Shown here: positions 8,690 to 17,142 of the stretch, piece by piece
Position numbering within the stretch: position 1 is the stretch's first letter
Layout: each line of letters starts with the position of its first letter
Source: an uncultured Sunxiuqinia sp.
GTDB taxonomy: Bacteria > Bacteroidota > Bacteroidia > Bacteroidales > Prolixibacteraceae
Direction of reading: 5' to 3'
NCBI RefSeq assembly: GCF_963678245.1
Contig: NZ_OY782770.1
Coordinates: 1,054,001 to 1,118,000, forward strand
Length of the DNA stretch: 64,000 nucleotides
Notes under the pieces: generated by a model
The model's input: only the letters and a program-made list of their open reading frames with translations
Told to the model about the DNA's origin: nothing
Database searches by the model: none
Made by a program: the position numbers and the translations under genes

Positions 8690-11028
8690 AAGAAGTCTTC
8701 AAACTGAGCTGGCTTCTTATTGGTGTCATTTTGTTCTTCGCAATCCAAATCCATAATGAAATTGGTTGGTTTTTCAAACTCATGGTCAGGCTTGTATTCG
8801 AGTGTTTTGTCGGCATACACTTTCTTCATAAACCGCCCCCAAACCGGCAAAGCCATATTAGCTCCCTGTCCGGTTGAGATGTCATCAAAGTGGATGCTTC
8901 TCAAATCTGCACCTGTCCATACACCGGCAGCAATTTGTGGTGTCACTCCCATAAACCATCCATCAGAATGGTTCTGTGTAGTTCCTGTTTTTCCTGCAAT
9001 AGGTCCTTGAATTTGTCCATAAACCGAATGCCAACGGACACGTCTACCAGTTCCACTATCAATCACTCCTCGAAGTAGGTTAATCATCAGATAAGCCGTT
9101 TGTTCATCAATGGCATCGTGCCGTTCAGGACGGAAGCGGGCAATTACATTGCCATGCTTATCTTCAATATGTGTAACAAAAATGGGTTGGGTATAAACAC
9201 CTTTATTGGCAAAAGTTCCGTAGGCTCCAACCATTTCATACAAAGTAATGTCCGATGTTCCTAAATACATTGAATAAACAGGATCAATTCGGCTATACAC
9301 TCCCATTTTATGCATCACATCAACCACCGACTGCGGATTATACTGCTTCATCACCCAACCTGAAATATTATTCACCGAATTAGCCAGTCCCCACTTTAGG
9401 GTAACCATTTCGCCTTCACGTTCACTTCCTGAGTTTTTAGCTTCCCAAATAGTTCCATCCGGCATGACGAATTGCTGGCGAACGTTAGGCACTTTGGTAC
9501 ATGGCGACAAGCCATTTTGCATGGCAAGTGTATACAAAAATGGTTTTACGGTTGATCCAACTTGTCGTTTTCCTCCTTTCACCATGTCGTACATAAAATG
9601 CTTATAATTGGGGCCTCCAACATAGGCACGGACTTGCCCGGTGGCGAGATCCATCGCCATAAAAGAAGAACGAAAATAACTCAAGTAATGACGAATTGAA
9701 TCCAACGGAGTCATGATTGTATCTTTATCGCCCTTCCAGGTAAAAATCTCCATTTTAACTGGTTGCTCAAACACCTTGCGAATTTGGTTAAAATTCTTTC
9801 CTTCAAGCCTCAACACCCGATAGCGTTCACTTTGTCTAATTTTCCGGTTCAACAAGTCATCGACCTCTTTGTTGTTCATATCTCCCGAGAAAGGGGGATT
9901 TTGAAGAGATTTTAAATGTTTATTGAAGTCGGGCTGCAAATCCAGTTTTAAATGATCTTCGACTGCCTCTTCAGCATACCGTTGCATGCGCGAATCAATT
10001 GTCGTATAGATTTTCAGTCCATCTTCATACAAATCATATTTGGTTCCATCCGGTTTAAAGTTCTTTTGGCACCATCCAAACAAGGGGTTTGTCTCCCATT
10101 CAACTGAATCTTCTTCATATTTTATTTGTTGCCACGAAGCGTATTTACTCCGCTCAGGTTTTGAAGCACCCATTGTTATTCGCAAATATTCTCGGAAATA
10201 TGGAGCAAGTCCACGCTTAAAATCTTCCTTCTGATAGTCTAATCCCAAAGGAAGTGCACTAATGGAGTCATAGGCTTGCTGATCAATATATCCATATTTT
10301 TGCATTTGAGCTAATACTGTATTTCGTCGCTTTTTAGTAAGCTCCGGGCGACGCAACGGATTATAAAGTGAAGAGTTTTTCGCCATTCCAACAAACATGG
10401 CAGCCTGATGCATTTTCAATGAATCCGGCTCAGTATTGAAATAAATACGCGAAGCAGACTTAATTCCGACAGCAAGGTTTAAAAAATCATACTTATTTAA
10501 ATACATCGTCAGTATTTCTTCCTTTGTATAGCTTTTCTCCAGCTTAACGGCAATCACCCATTCCTTAAATTTGCGTAGCACCAACTCGAGCTTACTCTCA
10601 AATTGCTGGCGAGGAAAAAGCATTTTAGCCAATTGCTGGCTAATTGTACTACCGCCACCAGAGCTGCTATCGCCGGTAATCACGCCTTTCACAACGCGCA
10701 ACAGCCCCCGCAAGTCAATTCCTGAATGGTTATAATAGCGAACATCTTCGGTCGCAACCAATGCCTCGATTAACTCAGGTGGTAAATTATCATAATTCAC
10801 ATAACTCCGGTTTTCCCTGAAATAACGACCCAACACCTTGTGGTCGCGAGAAATAACATCTGAGGCTAACAAACTCTGAGGATTTTCCAGCTCGCGAAAA
10901 GTGGGCATCTCCCCCATTTTGCCCTTTGCAATAAAAAAGAATAGGCCGAAAACCATCAACAGTCCCAAAAAGAATAACGACCAAAATCCGTACGTATATT
11001 TTTTAAAATTTTTCTTCTCTTTTTCCAT
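8686..11028 (-). CDS. mrcA: Class A penicillin-binding protein 1A
   Basis: A 780-aa bifunctional peptidoglycan synthase with an N-terminal transmembrane anchor (about residues 12-33). The GT51 glycosyltransferase domain carries ATEDVRYYNHSGID and GGSTISQQLAK. The transpeptidase domain carries the SxxK serine motif GSTVKPF, SVNN and KTGTTQ. It polymerises glycan strands and cross-links stem peptides at the outer face of the inner membrane. Its stop overlaps convergent aguB by 4 nt with no terminator visible between them. Confidence 0.96.
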   Translation of the reverse strand: MEKEKKNFKKYTYGFWSLFFLGLLMVFGLFFFIAKGKMGEMPTFRELENPQSLLASDVISRDHKVLGRYFRENRSYVNYDNLPPELIEALVATEDVRYYNHSGIDLRGLLRVVKGVITGDSSSGGGSTISQQLAKMLFPRQQFESKLELVLRKFKEWVIAVKLEKSYTKEEILTMYLNKYDFLNLAVGIKSASRIYFNTEPDSLKMHQAAMFVGMAKNSSLYNPLRRPELTKKRRNTVLAQMQKYGYIDQQAYDSISALPLGLDYQKEDFKRGLAPYFREYLRITMGASKPERSKYASWQQIKYEEDSVEWETNPLFGWCQKNFKPDGTKYDLYEDGLKIYTTIDSRMQRYAEEAVEDHLKLDLQPDFNKHLKSLQNPPFSGDMNNKEVDDLLNRKIRQSERYRVLRLEGKNFNQIRKVFEQPVKMEIFTWKGDKDTIMTPLDSIRHYLSYFRSSFMAMDLATGQVRAYVGGPNYKHFMYDMVKGGKRQVGSTVKPFLYTLAMQNGLSPCTKVPNVRQQFVMPDGTIWEAKNSGSEREGEMVTLKWGLANSVNNISGWVMKQYNPQSVVDVMHKMGVYSRIDPVYSMYLGTSDITLYEMVGAYGTFANKGVYTQPIFVTHIEDKHGNVIARFRPERHDAIDEQTAYLMINLLRGVIDSGTGRRVRWHSVYGQIQGPIAGKTGTTQNHSDGWFMGVTPQIAAGVWTGADLRSIHFDDISTGQGANMALPVWGRFMKKVYADKTLEYKPDHEFEKPTNFIMDLDCEEQNDTNKKPAQFEDFF

Positions 11029-11056
11029 CCGAAAATTGTATAGTGAGTATTGGAGA

Positions 11057-11064
11057 CAAATATA
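11057..11064 (-). promoter_or_regulatory. -7 box upstream of mrcA
   Basis: The minus strand reads TATATTTG (TAnnTTTG), 28 nt before the start codon. The same TATATTTG element appears before pgk and tRNA-Met. Confidence 0.5.
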
Positions 11065-11562
11065 ACGAAAGGAATAAGAATATTATTTTTTGTTATTTCA
11101 AAACGATGCTGGGAATTTCACTTTACTGCACCAAGTCGTGATCAGCGGAACCCATCCGGACTAAATGTTTCGTGCTGAGAGAAAAGCGGAATAACGGAGT
11201 TCATCGTGACTTGAAAGAGTAGATTATTGTGGCTCCCTGTTCAACTCGGATTGGTTCATAATTAACTCGCCGTCGAAAAAATACTACTCGTTCCCTTAAA
11301 ACTTTAACTCGTCTAATGTGTGAGATGAATTTAGCAATGGCAGATGTATATGCTCACTTTGCGGAGTTACTATCTTTTGACAAATTTTAAAAACAGGATG
11401 TACTTCCGAAACAATTTTTACTATAATAAATTGACTACTTTGGTAGTTTTTGATAAACTAGTCATAAATAAAGTGTTATTCACAGGTAAATCGTATTGTA
11501 AATAGCACCTTTTGTTACACCTATAGAAAAAATAAGAGGAATAAAAGTTCTATTTTACATAC
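11065..11562. other. Gap between mrcA and the cassette region
   Basis: About 500 bp with no supportable gene on either strand. It is AT-rich toward its right end. The segment from about 11461 (CATAAATAAAGTGT) loosely resembles the left part of the attC-like sites further on and could be a degenerate copy. The cassette-start core GTTATGGGC begins at 11563. Confidence 0.4.
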
Positions 11563-11571
11563 GTTATGGGC
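11563..11571 (+). repeat. Cassette 5' core (GTTATGGGC)
   Basis: This 9-mer is the exact reverse complement of GCCCATAAC at 12906-12914, the outer-left arm of the first attC-like site. In integrons the start of a cassette is complementary to the left core of the attC at that cassette's own end. The pair therefore delimits a first cassette of about 1.47 kb. Confidence 0.55.
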
Positions 11572-11652
11572 AAGCTGAACAGGAAGCCTGCAAATCCAAT
11601 ATCACATATGGTAAACATAGGCTTTACATTGTAAAAATAGTAGAAAGCAGAC

Positions 11653-12084
11653 ATGATAATAAGAAATATAAAGACGAAGGATGTAGAGACGGTTGTGGAA
11701 CTTTGGTATCAAACATCAATAATCGCAGATGATTTCATTCCTGAGAGTTATTGGGGAAAGAATAAAGATGCAATGGCATCAATTTATTTACCAAATTCGG
11801 AAACTTATGTTGCAATTGAAGATGAAAAGATTGTTGGTTTTGTTTCAATGGCAGAAAATATTTTAGCTGCAATCTTTGTAGAAAAAAAAATTCAAGGAAA
11901 AGGAATTGGTAAAAAACTTTTAAACTTTATTAAAAGGAGAAGAAATAGAATTCAACTTAAAGCTTATAAGAGAAATACAAAAACAGTTGATTTTTACACA
12001 AGTCAGGATTTTAAAATTATATCCGAAAATAAGGAAAAAGAGACAGGTGAATATGAATATCTAATGCAATGGATAAAAGAATAA
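11653..12084 (+). CDS. GNAT family N-acetyltransferase
   Basis: A 143-aa single-domain GNAT protein. The acetyl-CoA binding motif A is KIQGKGIGKKLLNF (R/Q-x-x-G-x-G type), preceded by the strand IFVEKK and followed by the late motif VDFYTSQDF. The substrate is unknown. It is more AT-rich than the surrounding housekeeping genes and lies 12 nt upstream of the MBL gene in what looks like the same mobile cassette. Such genes are frequent integron cargo. Confidence 0.85.
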   Translation: MIIRNIKTKDVETVVELWYQTSIIADDFIPESYWGKNKDAMASIYLPNSETYVAIEDEKIVGFVSMAENILAAIFVEKKIQGKGIGKKLLNFIKRRRNRIQLKAYKRNTKTVDFYTSQDFKIISENKEKETGEYEYLMQWIKE

Positions 12085-12096
12085 AAAGAGTACAAA

Positions 12097-12876
12097 ATGA
12101 CTAATAAAAACAATAGTGATTGGTTTACGATTGAGAAAATTGATGACAATACATCTATAATAAGTGAATACAAGCATTGGGAAGAAACACATTGTTATGT
12201 GCTAAATGGAACAAAAAAATGTTTACTAATTGATACGGGACTTGGAGTTGAAAATATTTTAGAACAAGTACAAAAACTAACGGATAAACCTGTTACAGTA
12301 GTTACAACACACGTACACTTTGACCATTTTGGCGGACATAAATATTTCCCTGACTTTTATGTACACGAAGCAGAAATAGAATGGATAAATGGAGGATTCC
12401 CATTGACAATAGAACAGGTTAGAAACTTTTTAATAGAAGAACCATGCGATTTTCCCAAAGATTTTGATGTTAACGATTACGACCTTTTTAAAGGAATTCC
12501 GACAAGAGTGCTAAAAGATAACGATACTATTGAATTGGGAGAACGAACAATACAAGTTTTGCACACTCCGGGACATTCTCCAGGACATATGTGCTTTTAT
12601 GAAAAAGAGAAAGGCTATTTATACACAGGAGACTTGATCTATATGGATGTATTGTTTGCGGATTTTCCATCAACAGACCCAATTGCTTATATGAATTCAA
12701 TAAAGAAATTATTGCCTTTGACTGTAACGAAAATTTTACCGGCACATCACAGTTTAAATGTCCCGTTGTCGATTATTAAAGATATGAATAAAGCCTTTTC
12801 TGAATTGTTCGAGAATCGAAAATTAAAACATGGAAGTGGAACATTTACATATGAGAATTTTGGAATAAGACTCTGA
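12097..12876 (+). CDS. MBL-fold metallo-hydrolase
   Basis: A 259-aa metallo-beta-lactamase-fold protein. Zinc ligands are visible in THVHFDHFGG (HxHxDH), HTPGHSPGHM, TGDLIYMD and the late PAHH. Composition and length fit the glyoxalase II-like/general hydrolase group, not a proven beta-lactamase. There is no signal peptide, so it is likely cytoplasmic. It is the second gene of a putative two-gene cassette, and its stop is 30 nt before the first attC-like site. Confidence 0.88.
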   Translation: MTNKNNSDWFTIEKIDDNTSIISEYKHWEETHCYVLNGTKKCLLIDTGLGVENILEQVQKLTDKPVTVVTTHVHFDHFGGHKYFPDFYVHEAEIEWINGGFPLTIEQVRNFLIEEPCDFPKDFDVNDYDLFKGIPTRVLKDNDTIELGERTIQVLHTPGHSPGHMCFYEKEKGYLYTGDLIYMDVLFADFPSTDPIAYMNSIKKLLPLTVTKILPAHHSLNVPLSIIKDMNKAFSELFENRKLKHGSGTFTYENFGIRL

Positions 12877-12905
12877 AAATAAGAAAAATGGTTAAATAAA
12901 ACCCA

Positions 12906-13042
12906 GCCCATAACATTGTGTAAAATTAAGCGCTGGCGAAGTGCTGTATTTCAGCCTCCTGTCCCGCTTCAGCTTCTTTGTTTATGCGGACTGGAACGAT
13001 GCTCAAAATCCGCGACTTATCTTACAAGTAACCGTTATGCAC
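12906..13042 (+). repeat. attC-like site 1 (137 bp)
   Basis: Left arm GCCCATAAC and right arm GTTATGCAC enclose a long imperfect inverted repeat. An internal block (GGACTGGAACG then AAATCCGC, from about 12988) aligns with sites 2 and 3 at the same offset. The left arm matches the reverse complement of the core at 11563 perfectly. Confidence 0.65.
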
Positions 13043-13049
13043 AATTAAG

Positions 13050-13808
13050 ATGAAGAAACAAATAACATTTATCACACTGATTTTAATCTTTAAACTTGGG
13101 ATTTCTCAGGAGTTAAAAAAAGATAATTATGAGACAGTCAAAACATTTGTTGATTTCATTAAGAATAATGAAATCGATAAGATAAAAACTCTGATTACAT
13201 ACCCTTTAAGGAGAGAGTATCCGCTTTCAGATATTGACAATGAGATTGAATTTGAAAAACGATACACGGAAATATTTGATGATAGTTTGAAAAACATGAT
13301 TATTTCATCAAATATCGACACAGACTGGTCAGCTGTCGGTTGGAGAGGGATAATGTTTAATAATGGTGATTTATGGCTTAATTATGATAGTCGATTATTA
13401 TCAGTAAACTATCAATCAGGGTTTGAACAGGATAAAAGAATTGAGTTAATTAAAAAGGACAAAACTTATATTCACGAAAGCTTAAAAGATTTTGAAGAAC
13501 CAATTTTAATAATTGAAACAAAAAAATTCAAAATTAGAATTGATAAACTGTATAATGCTAAATACAGATATGCTTCTTGGTCTATAGATTCTACAATGAG
13601 TGAAAAACCCGATTTGATAATCAACGATGGAAATTGGATTTCAGAAGGTAGCGGAGGAAATCATAGATATGAATTTATCAATAGAAATTACAAATATGAT
13701 TGTATCATTAATATATTAGGAGCAGCTGACACTCCGCCTGCAGAACTTGTGGTTTATCAGGATGATAAAAAAATACTAAATGAACAAGGACAAATAAAAA
13801 GAAAATAA
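13050..13808 (+). CDS. Secreted hypothetical protein (cassette gene)
   Basis: A 252-aa protein with an N-terminal signal peptide (hydrophobic residues 5-19, cleavage near GISQ). The mature part is rich in Lys, Asp, Glu and Ile, with no family I recognise; it ends in a short beta-rich stretch (CIINILGAAD). It starts 8 nt after attC-like site 1 and ends 2 nt before site 2, so it fills one putative cassette almost exactly. A periplasmic or outer-membrane location is likely; the function is unknown. Confidence 0.7.
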   Translation: MKKQITFITLILIFKLGISQELKKDNYETVKTFVDFIKNNEIDKIKTLITYPLRREYPLSDIDNEIEFEKRYTEIFDDSLKNMIISSNIDTDWSAVGWRGIMFNNGDLWLNYDSRLLSVNYQSGFEQDKRIELIKKDKTYIHESLKDFEEPILIIETKKFKIRIDKLYNAKYRYASWSIDSTMSEKPDLIINDGNWISEGSGGNHRYEFINRNYKYDCIINILGAADTPPAELVVYQDDKKILNEQGQIKRK

Positions 13809-13810
13809 AA

Positions 13811-13947
13811 GTGCATACCAAAGTGTAAATTGCATTGCGGGGTTCGTGGTGTGTCGTACGCAGGATTCTCGCAATATCGTTCCGTCCGTGCCGGACAGGA
13901 ACGCTATCTGAAATCCGCCCCGACAACATGTACTAACCGTTAGCAAA
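13811..13947 (+). repeat. attC-like site 2 (137 bp)
   Basis: Left arm GTGCATACC is an 8/9 reverse-complement match to GTTATGCAC at the start of the same cassette (13034-13042). The right arm is GTTAGCAAA. The internal block GGACAGGAACG...AAATCCGCC sits at the same offset (83 nt) as in site 1, and total length is identical. Confidence 0.65.
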
Positions 13948-13987
13948 AATATAAAGAATTCGTCTACACAGAATAAAAACTTGAAAT

Positions 13988-14881
13988 ATGATGAAAAAGA
14001 CATGTTTAATAACTGGAGGAAATTCTGGAATTGGAAAGCAAGCTGCTATTCAATTGGCACAAACTGGATTTCATGTCATAATTGGAGTTAGAAATTTAAA
14101 ACGTGGAGAGATTGCACTTGCAGAGATTAAAGAGAAATCGGAGCAAAATGACATTGAATTATTACAGATTAACATGTCATTGAAAAAATCAATTTTAGAT
14201 GCGTCACTTGAATTGAAAAAAAGAACTGATAAGTTGGATGTATTAATTCATAACGCCGCCGACTTTGATATTGCACGAAAGAAACCTGAAAAATCCGTAG
14301 ATGGAATAGAAACTATTTGGGCGACAAATCAAATTGGACCAGTTTTGCTGACGGGTTCTGTAATGAACTTGATTAGAAAAAGTGAGCAAGGCAGAATTAT
14401 AACAATTGCTTCCCAAGGGTTAGTGATGCATCCAAAATTGACGGTTGATTTAAAAGACCCTGAATTTGAAAAAAGAAAATTTAGTGTGCCAAATGCTTAT
14501 TATCAATCGAAACTTGCACAGGTTATGTACACTTATTGGCTATCTGAACAGCTTAAATATACTGGCATAACCGTAAATTGCATTCGAGTAACAAATGTAA
14601 AAGTTGATACTAGTCGCTATCCCAATATTTCAGGATTTATGAAATTTCTTTATTCAATGAAAAGCAGATTTTCAATTTCACCTGAAGATATGGCGAAAAC
14701 CTACACTTATTTGGCATCGTCCCCGGATATAAATACAACGACTGGGAAATACTTTAATGAAAAAAATAAAACAGTTACTTCATCACCATACAGTTTGAAA
14801 AAGGAAAATATTGATGCGGTTATGAAATTAACTTTGAAATATATTGAACAAAACAATTTCGCTAACACTTTACATAAGTAA
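13988..14881 (+). CDS. SDR family NAD(P)-dependent oxidoreductase
   Basis: A 297-aa Rossmann-fold protein with TGGNSGIG at the N-terminus (cofactor binding), HNAADF in place of the usual NNAG, and the catalytic YxxxK in AYYQSKLA. It resembles retinol-dehydrogenase/WW-domain-like SDRs. The substrate is unknown. It is the third putative cassette gene and, unusually, its last codons overlap the left arm of attC-like site 3. Two adjacent ATGs exist at 13988 and 13991. Confidence 0.87.
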   Translation: MMKKTCLITGGNSGIGKQAAIQLAQTGFHVIIGVRNLKRGEIALAEIKEKSEQNDIELLQINMSLKKSILDASLELKKRTDKLDVLIHNAADFDIARKKPEKSVDGIETIWATNQIGPVLLTGSVMNLIRKSEQGRIITIASQGLVMHPKLTVDLKDPEFEKRKFSVPNAYYQSKLAQVMYTYWLSEQLKYTGITVNCIRVTNVKVDTSRYPNISGFMKFLYSMKSRFSISPEDMAKTYTYLASSPDINTTTGKYFNEKNKTVTSSPYSLKKENIDAVMKLTLKYIEQNNFANTLHK

Positions 14882-14994
14882 TGGCAGGCAATGTAGTAAA
14901 TATCAAAGTTTATAACTCGCTCAAACTGCGTAGCGGTTTGACAGGAAAGTGCCACGAAATACGCCACTACTCATACAATATAGCGGTGTAGTGC
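14858..14994 (+). repeat. attC-like site 3 (137 bp, degenerate right core)
   Basis: Left arm TTCGCTAAC is an 8/9 reverse-complement match to GTTAGCAAA at the start of the SDR cassette (13939). The internal block GACAGGAAAG...GAAATACGCC falls at the same offset as in the other two sites. Counting 137 bp gives GTGTAGTGC as the right core, which has lost the GTT start. Confidence 0.5.
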
Positions 14995-15178
14995 ATTAAA
15001 AAAGACAATGCAACTGGCTAATTTAAATTCTAACAATAAATTTATTTTAACAAAAGAAGACTAGATCAATTACCTATAAACAAAGGATTTCGCAGATGTG
15101 TCATAAAATTGTCATAATGATTTTCATAGAACAACGATTGGTTATACATAGTTTTGGATTAACAAAAAAATATAAACT

Positions 15179-15745
15179 ATGAATGAAAATCAGTTAGCGA
15201 AAAAAGTAAAAACACTTAGAAAAAGAAAAGGATATCCCAAGAAGCTCTTGCAGAGATTTCTGGACTCAGTCCTAGGACTGTTCAGAGAATAGAAAATGAA
15301 AATAGAAATCCATCAGGTGATTCTTAAAAAAAGACTATCAACAGCGCTTAGAAGTTTCACCGGACTATTTAACGGAATGGGAATCAAATGAGAATTCTAA
15401 CTTTTTATTAATTTTTGCTTTCTCTCCAATTCTGTGTATAATAAATCCATTTTTAGCAATTTTAGGACCCTTGATATTACGGTCTATAAAGAAAAACCAA
15501 ATACGCGGTGTTAAAAGATTAGGAGTAAGAATTTTTAAAATTTAAACAATCTGGATAGTGTTGTTTTTCGTCTTCAGAACAATAAGTTTTCTTAGATTAA
15601 AATACATTATCCAAAACACACAAACTTTTATTGGTAACGAATGGGATTCTTTTATGTACGATATTGAAAATCAATCTTATTTGAAAACATTTTTATTATT
15701 AACAACACCTTTTTCATCTTATCTATTACCTACAAAACGTACATA
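15179..15745 (+). pseudogene. Frameshifted XRE-family HTH membrane regulator
   Basis: The start MNENQLAKKVKTLRKRKG leads into a helix-turn-helix. After one missing base near 15235 the frame continues as QEALAEISGLSPRTVQRIE, a clear Xre motif. Further frame changes near 15327 and 15350, plus a stop near 15544, separate it from the C-terminal part, which is hydrophobic with predicted membrane segments (FLLIFAFSPI; LFFVFRTISF). At least three lesions make it non-functional. The intact relatives would be membrane-tethered transcription factors. Confidence 0.75.
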
Positions 15746-15790
15746 AACAACCAATCTAACAAATCAAAATTGACTATAAATCGACTTATC

Positions 15791-16227
15791 ATGAAGAATT
15801 ATTTATTCCTATCCATTTTTCTCTTCATTACTGCTTATAGTCAAAAACATAAACAAACTCACAACAGTATATTGAATCTTTCAAATATTACATAATTAAT
15901 TACCAAGCTATATATGATGCGTTTCAGGATTCCGTAAAAAGTTTGCTAACCAACGATTCATATATTTCTATTATTGGAGATTCAACATTTAATATTACAA
16001 ATGATTTGGGAGAATTTCTTTTTAATGGAAAAAACTTCGGATATAAGATAATCAATGACTCTCTAATTCTCTCCAATGATAAACAGAGATTGTCATATAA
16101 GATATTAGAGCTTAATCCAAATTCATTCAAGTTAGAGGTTGATAACAAATATTTTGACAGAATTGACTTGATTAAACCCAGAGACAAAAGCCGAAGAGTT
16201 GAACAGACAGTAAAAATTGAATATTAA
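15791..16227 (+). pseudogene. Frameshifted secreted hypothetical protein
   Basis: It begins with a signal peptide (MKNYLFLSIFLFITAYSQ), then loses frame around 15865. The shifted frame continues to 16227 as a small beta-rich domain (SYISIIGDSTFNI, LGEFLFNGKNFGYKI, LSYKILELN). One indel explains the disruption. No family recognised. It shares the AT-rich composition of the cassette region. Confidence 0.6.
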
Positions 16228-16453
16228 AAACAGGCTTTTAGCCCAGAGAACTGATCGTATTGCAGTAGTAAAAAAGTGGTGATAATCTATGCAGACGAGC
16301 TCTGATGGCTTATTTTGTATCACAAGCCTACTCCACTCTTTCGTTCTTTCTGGTTATTGATAAAAGATAAGAAAATGTAAACTTGGGAATTGCATATGGC
16401 AGACGGGGATCATAGCGGTCTGACATGTCAGGCCTTGCGCCTACTTTCTTGCG

Positions 16454-16490
16454 GGTCAGACAGGATTTCCGTTGAAAATCCTGTCTGACC
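16454..16490. repeat. Perfect 15-bp hairpin
   Basis: GGTCAGACAGGATTT (16454-16468) pairs exactly with 16476-16490 around a 7-nt loop. A nearby partial copy reads GGTCTGACATGTCAGGCC (about 16418-16435). There is no T run on either side, so it is not a typical terminator. It lies just after the globin stop (minus strand). Confidence 0.6.
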
Positions 16491-16508
16491 ATATACAACA
16501 AGTGACCG

Positions 16509-16979
16509 TTATTCCGTCCCTTCTTCATGCTTCGGCATCGAAAACGAACCATCGGGTGTATTTACCATCCAGTTGGAGAAGTCGTGTAAAAACAGCCAAA
16601 AGGCCTTCACCAAATGTTCGGGAGCATCGAGATTCAGCAATACTTCGCGGTAGCATTCGAGCCAAACAATACGGGCATCGGGCGTAATTTTAAAGGGCAA
16701 ATGCCTGCGCACTAAAACAGGTTTTCCGCGGTGCTGATTAAAGTAGTCGGGGCCACCCAGCCGTTGAATGAAAAAGTCGGCCGATCGTTCTTTGGCAGCA
16801 TCCAGCCCAACCGGGTTCGATGGAAACAGGTGCCTAAAAGAACTTTGAGCCAGCAGGTCGTAATGGTCGCTCACCATTTGGCGCACACCTTCCTCTTTCA
16901 AGTATTTGTATAATTCCTGATCGGGCATATATTTGTTAGGTCTGGCACCAAAAGCCATCTTTTCAATCTTCAGTTCCAT
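16509..16979 (-). CDS. Truncated hemoglobin (group II-like globin)
   Basis: A 156-aa globin. The proximal haem histidine is in LVRRHLPFKI, the following tryptophan motif is ARIVWLECYREVL (TrpG8 of group II), and the Phe/Tyr-rich B-E region includes FFIQRLGGPDYF. Group II/III truncated haemoglobins bind O2 or NO and are linked to nitrosative or oxidative stress defence. An N-terminal extension of about 20 residues precedes the globin core. It is downstream of pgk on the same strand but separated by a terminator. Confidence 0.85.
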   Translation of the reverse strand: MELKIEKMAFGARPNKYMPDQELYKYLKEEGVRQMVSDHYDLLAQSSFRHLFPSNPVGLDAAKERSADFFIQRLGGPDYFNQHRGKPVLVRRHLPFKITPDARIVWLECYREVLLNLDAPEHLVKAFWLFLHDFSNWMVNTPDGSFSMPKHEEGTE

Positions 16980-17073
16980 GGGTTTATTTTAATCATTACT
17001 CGTATTTACCAATAACCGACAATTTGCCCGAATGTTTAGGAGCTGGGGGAGTGATCGGCCTTTTTTTCGAGCC

Positions 17074-17106
17074 AAAAACAAGGCCCGAAGAAAATTCTCC
17101 GGGCCT
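17074..17106 (-). terminator. Terminator after pgk
   Basis: Stem AGGCCCG/CGGGCCT (17081-17087 with 17100-17106), extended by inner pairs. On the minus strand it is followed by TGTTTTT. Confidence 0.8.
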
Positions 17107-17142
17107 GAGTTATAGCTATGTTGTTTGTTTCAATTTTGAGAA

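Noticed and set aside
12097-12876. Calling the MBL gene a metallo-beta-lactamase resistance gene
   Set aside because: The motif set fits general MBL-fold hydrolases, there is no signal peptide, and no class B-specific features were seen.
16454-16490. Treating the 15-bp hairpin as the globin terminator
   Set aside because: There is no T run on the minus-strand side, so intrinsic termination is not supported.
16500-16515. ACCGTTATTCC next to the globin end looked like another cassette core
   Set aside because: Its bases are part of the globin stop and last codons, and no complementary left arm exists at the expected distance.
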